Of a stretch of 64,000 bases of DNA, positions 63,101-64,000 are shown in pieces (position 1 is the stretch's first letter; the number at the start of each line of letters is the position of its first letter). The position numbers and the translations under genes were made by a program. Location of the stretch: NCBI RefSeq assembly GCF_964199755.1, contig NC_133896.1:175573092-175637091 (forward strand). The letters run 5' to 3'. This stretch comes from Larus michahellis. Lineage: Eukaryota > Chordata > Aves > Charadriiformes > Laridae. The notes beneath the pieces are model-generated. The model did not search any database. It was not told the origin of the DNA and saw nothing but the letters and a program-made list of their open reading frames with translations.

Positions 63101-64000
63101 ACTGGTGCTAGATCAATTACTTTAATGCAAAGCCCAGGTCTGGCATCTGTACACAGGTTGGAAAAGTTTTCTTAATAAATAATTCCACCGCTCTCAAATG
63201 AGACTAATCGCTAAAACACTCATCCACATGCCTGCTAATAGAAGAATTTAGCTTCCACAAGTCAGGTCAAAAACTATTATAATTATCAATCTTGTTTTCT
63301 GAAAAGGTTCTGTTAAATTACATCCTAGCTCTCCAGACACCACCAGCAGTAGTAATTAAATGTGCTTTGATTATAATAGGATCTTATGTACTTTGATTAT
63401 AATAGGATCTTAGACATGCAGTTCATTTGTGATCGTTACATTCAGGCATCTACAATCTGGTACTAAATCCCACTCCTAAACAGCTCAAGTGGTGAAAACT
63501 TGAGAATTTAGAACTGCATTCAATAGCTCAAATACAACAGGGCATCACGCTGGGCCTCCTGCTTTCCATTAGGGAAGAGCACAGGCCTCCCACAAGTCCT
63601 GAGCTTTATCTACCAGTCTCATGTGGATGGCTCAAGACACCCTGTGGCAACAGGCAACTATGTTTAGACAACTGAATTGCTTCCTACATGTCCGCTTTTA
63701 GATGAGATGAACAATATCATGGAAGCACCTGCTTCTCTTTACTCGAGTACAGAGAAAGAATAGCTGGTAGCTCAGGTACCAAAACTGAGCAGAAGAATTC
63801 CGCTGCAGATTATTTGTGTCAGGGTGGGGGGGACTCAACAACAGCTGGAGGATGAACTTTTCCCATCTGAAAAACCCTGAAGTGGAGCTAGGTGAGTATA
63901 GTTCACCGCACTCTTTGTGCGGATCCAGAGACAGATACCTTGTCTTGAAGGTGTACGGAGAGTATCTCCTTGAAAGGAAAACAGGGAAAGCACCAATGTC
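60126..64000. other. Intergenic to window end, no gene recognised
   Basis: AT-rich sequence with the 26-bp duplication near 63365 and no recognisable interspersed repeat. No exon of a neighbouring gene is seen. Confidence 0.55.
63365..63412. repeat. Tandem duplication of a ~26-bp unit
   Basis: CTTTGATTATAATAGGATCT occurs twice, at 63365 and 63391, spaced by TTATGTA or TTAG. Identity over 22 bp suggests a recent duplication. Confidence 0.9.

Overview
The window looks like avian nuclear DNA. Two things support this: one complete vertebrate multi-exon gene, and many 5'-truncated CR1 LINE copies whose 3' ends carry the short ATTCTATG-type tail typical of birds. There are no Alu, L1 or MIR-type repeats and no bacterial gene organisation. 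The species cannot be fixed from sequence alone.

The only protein-coding gene supported is endothelin receptor type B (EDNRB, the EDNRB1 paralogue), on the + strand, with seven coding exons between 8878 and 22413. All six introns have GT-AG ends, the joined frame is open for 447 codons plus stop, and the GPCR landmarks are intact. A CpG island at about 8030-9480 covers the promoter, 5' UTR and first coding exon. A probable short 5' UTR intron lies at 8586-8837. The 3' UTR probably runs about 3.2 kb to a polyadenylation signal at 25578.

Layout: 1-8030 is 5' flank with two CR1 pieces. 8030-25610 is the EDNRB transcription unit, with an 8.7 kb intron 1 holding two CR1 pieces and two candidate regulatory segments. 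25610-64000 is a gene desert downstream of EDNRB. It holds CR1 copies of several ages on both strands, an approximately 1.9 kb fossil of an ancient amniote CR1-like LINE (34760-36700), an internal antisense CR1 ORF2 fragment (38655-39520), microsatellites, a degenerate 54-bp triplicate, and a palindrome. It also holds a short decayed Ty3/gypsy-type integrase fragment (59003-59200), which is the most unexpected item because such elements are rare in birds.

No RNA genes, CRISPR arrays, complete transposons or second cellular gene were found. I did not find a convincing wholly new biological system. The points most worth a second look are the integrase fossil, the alternative EDNRB N-terminus with its 5' UTR intron, and the CpG-dense noncoding segments near EDNRB.
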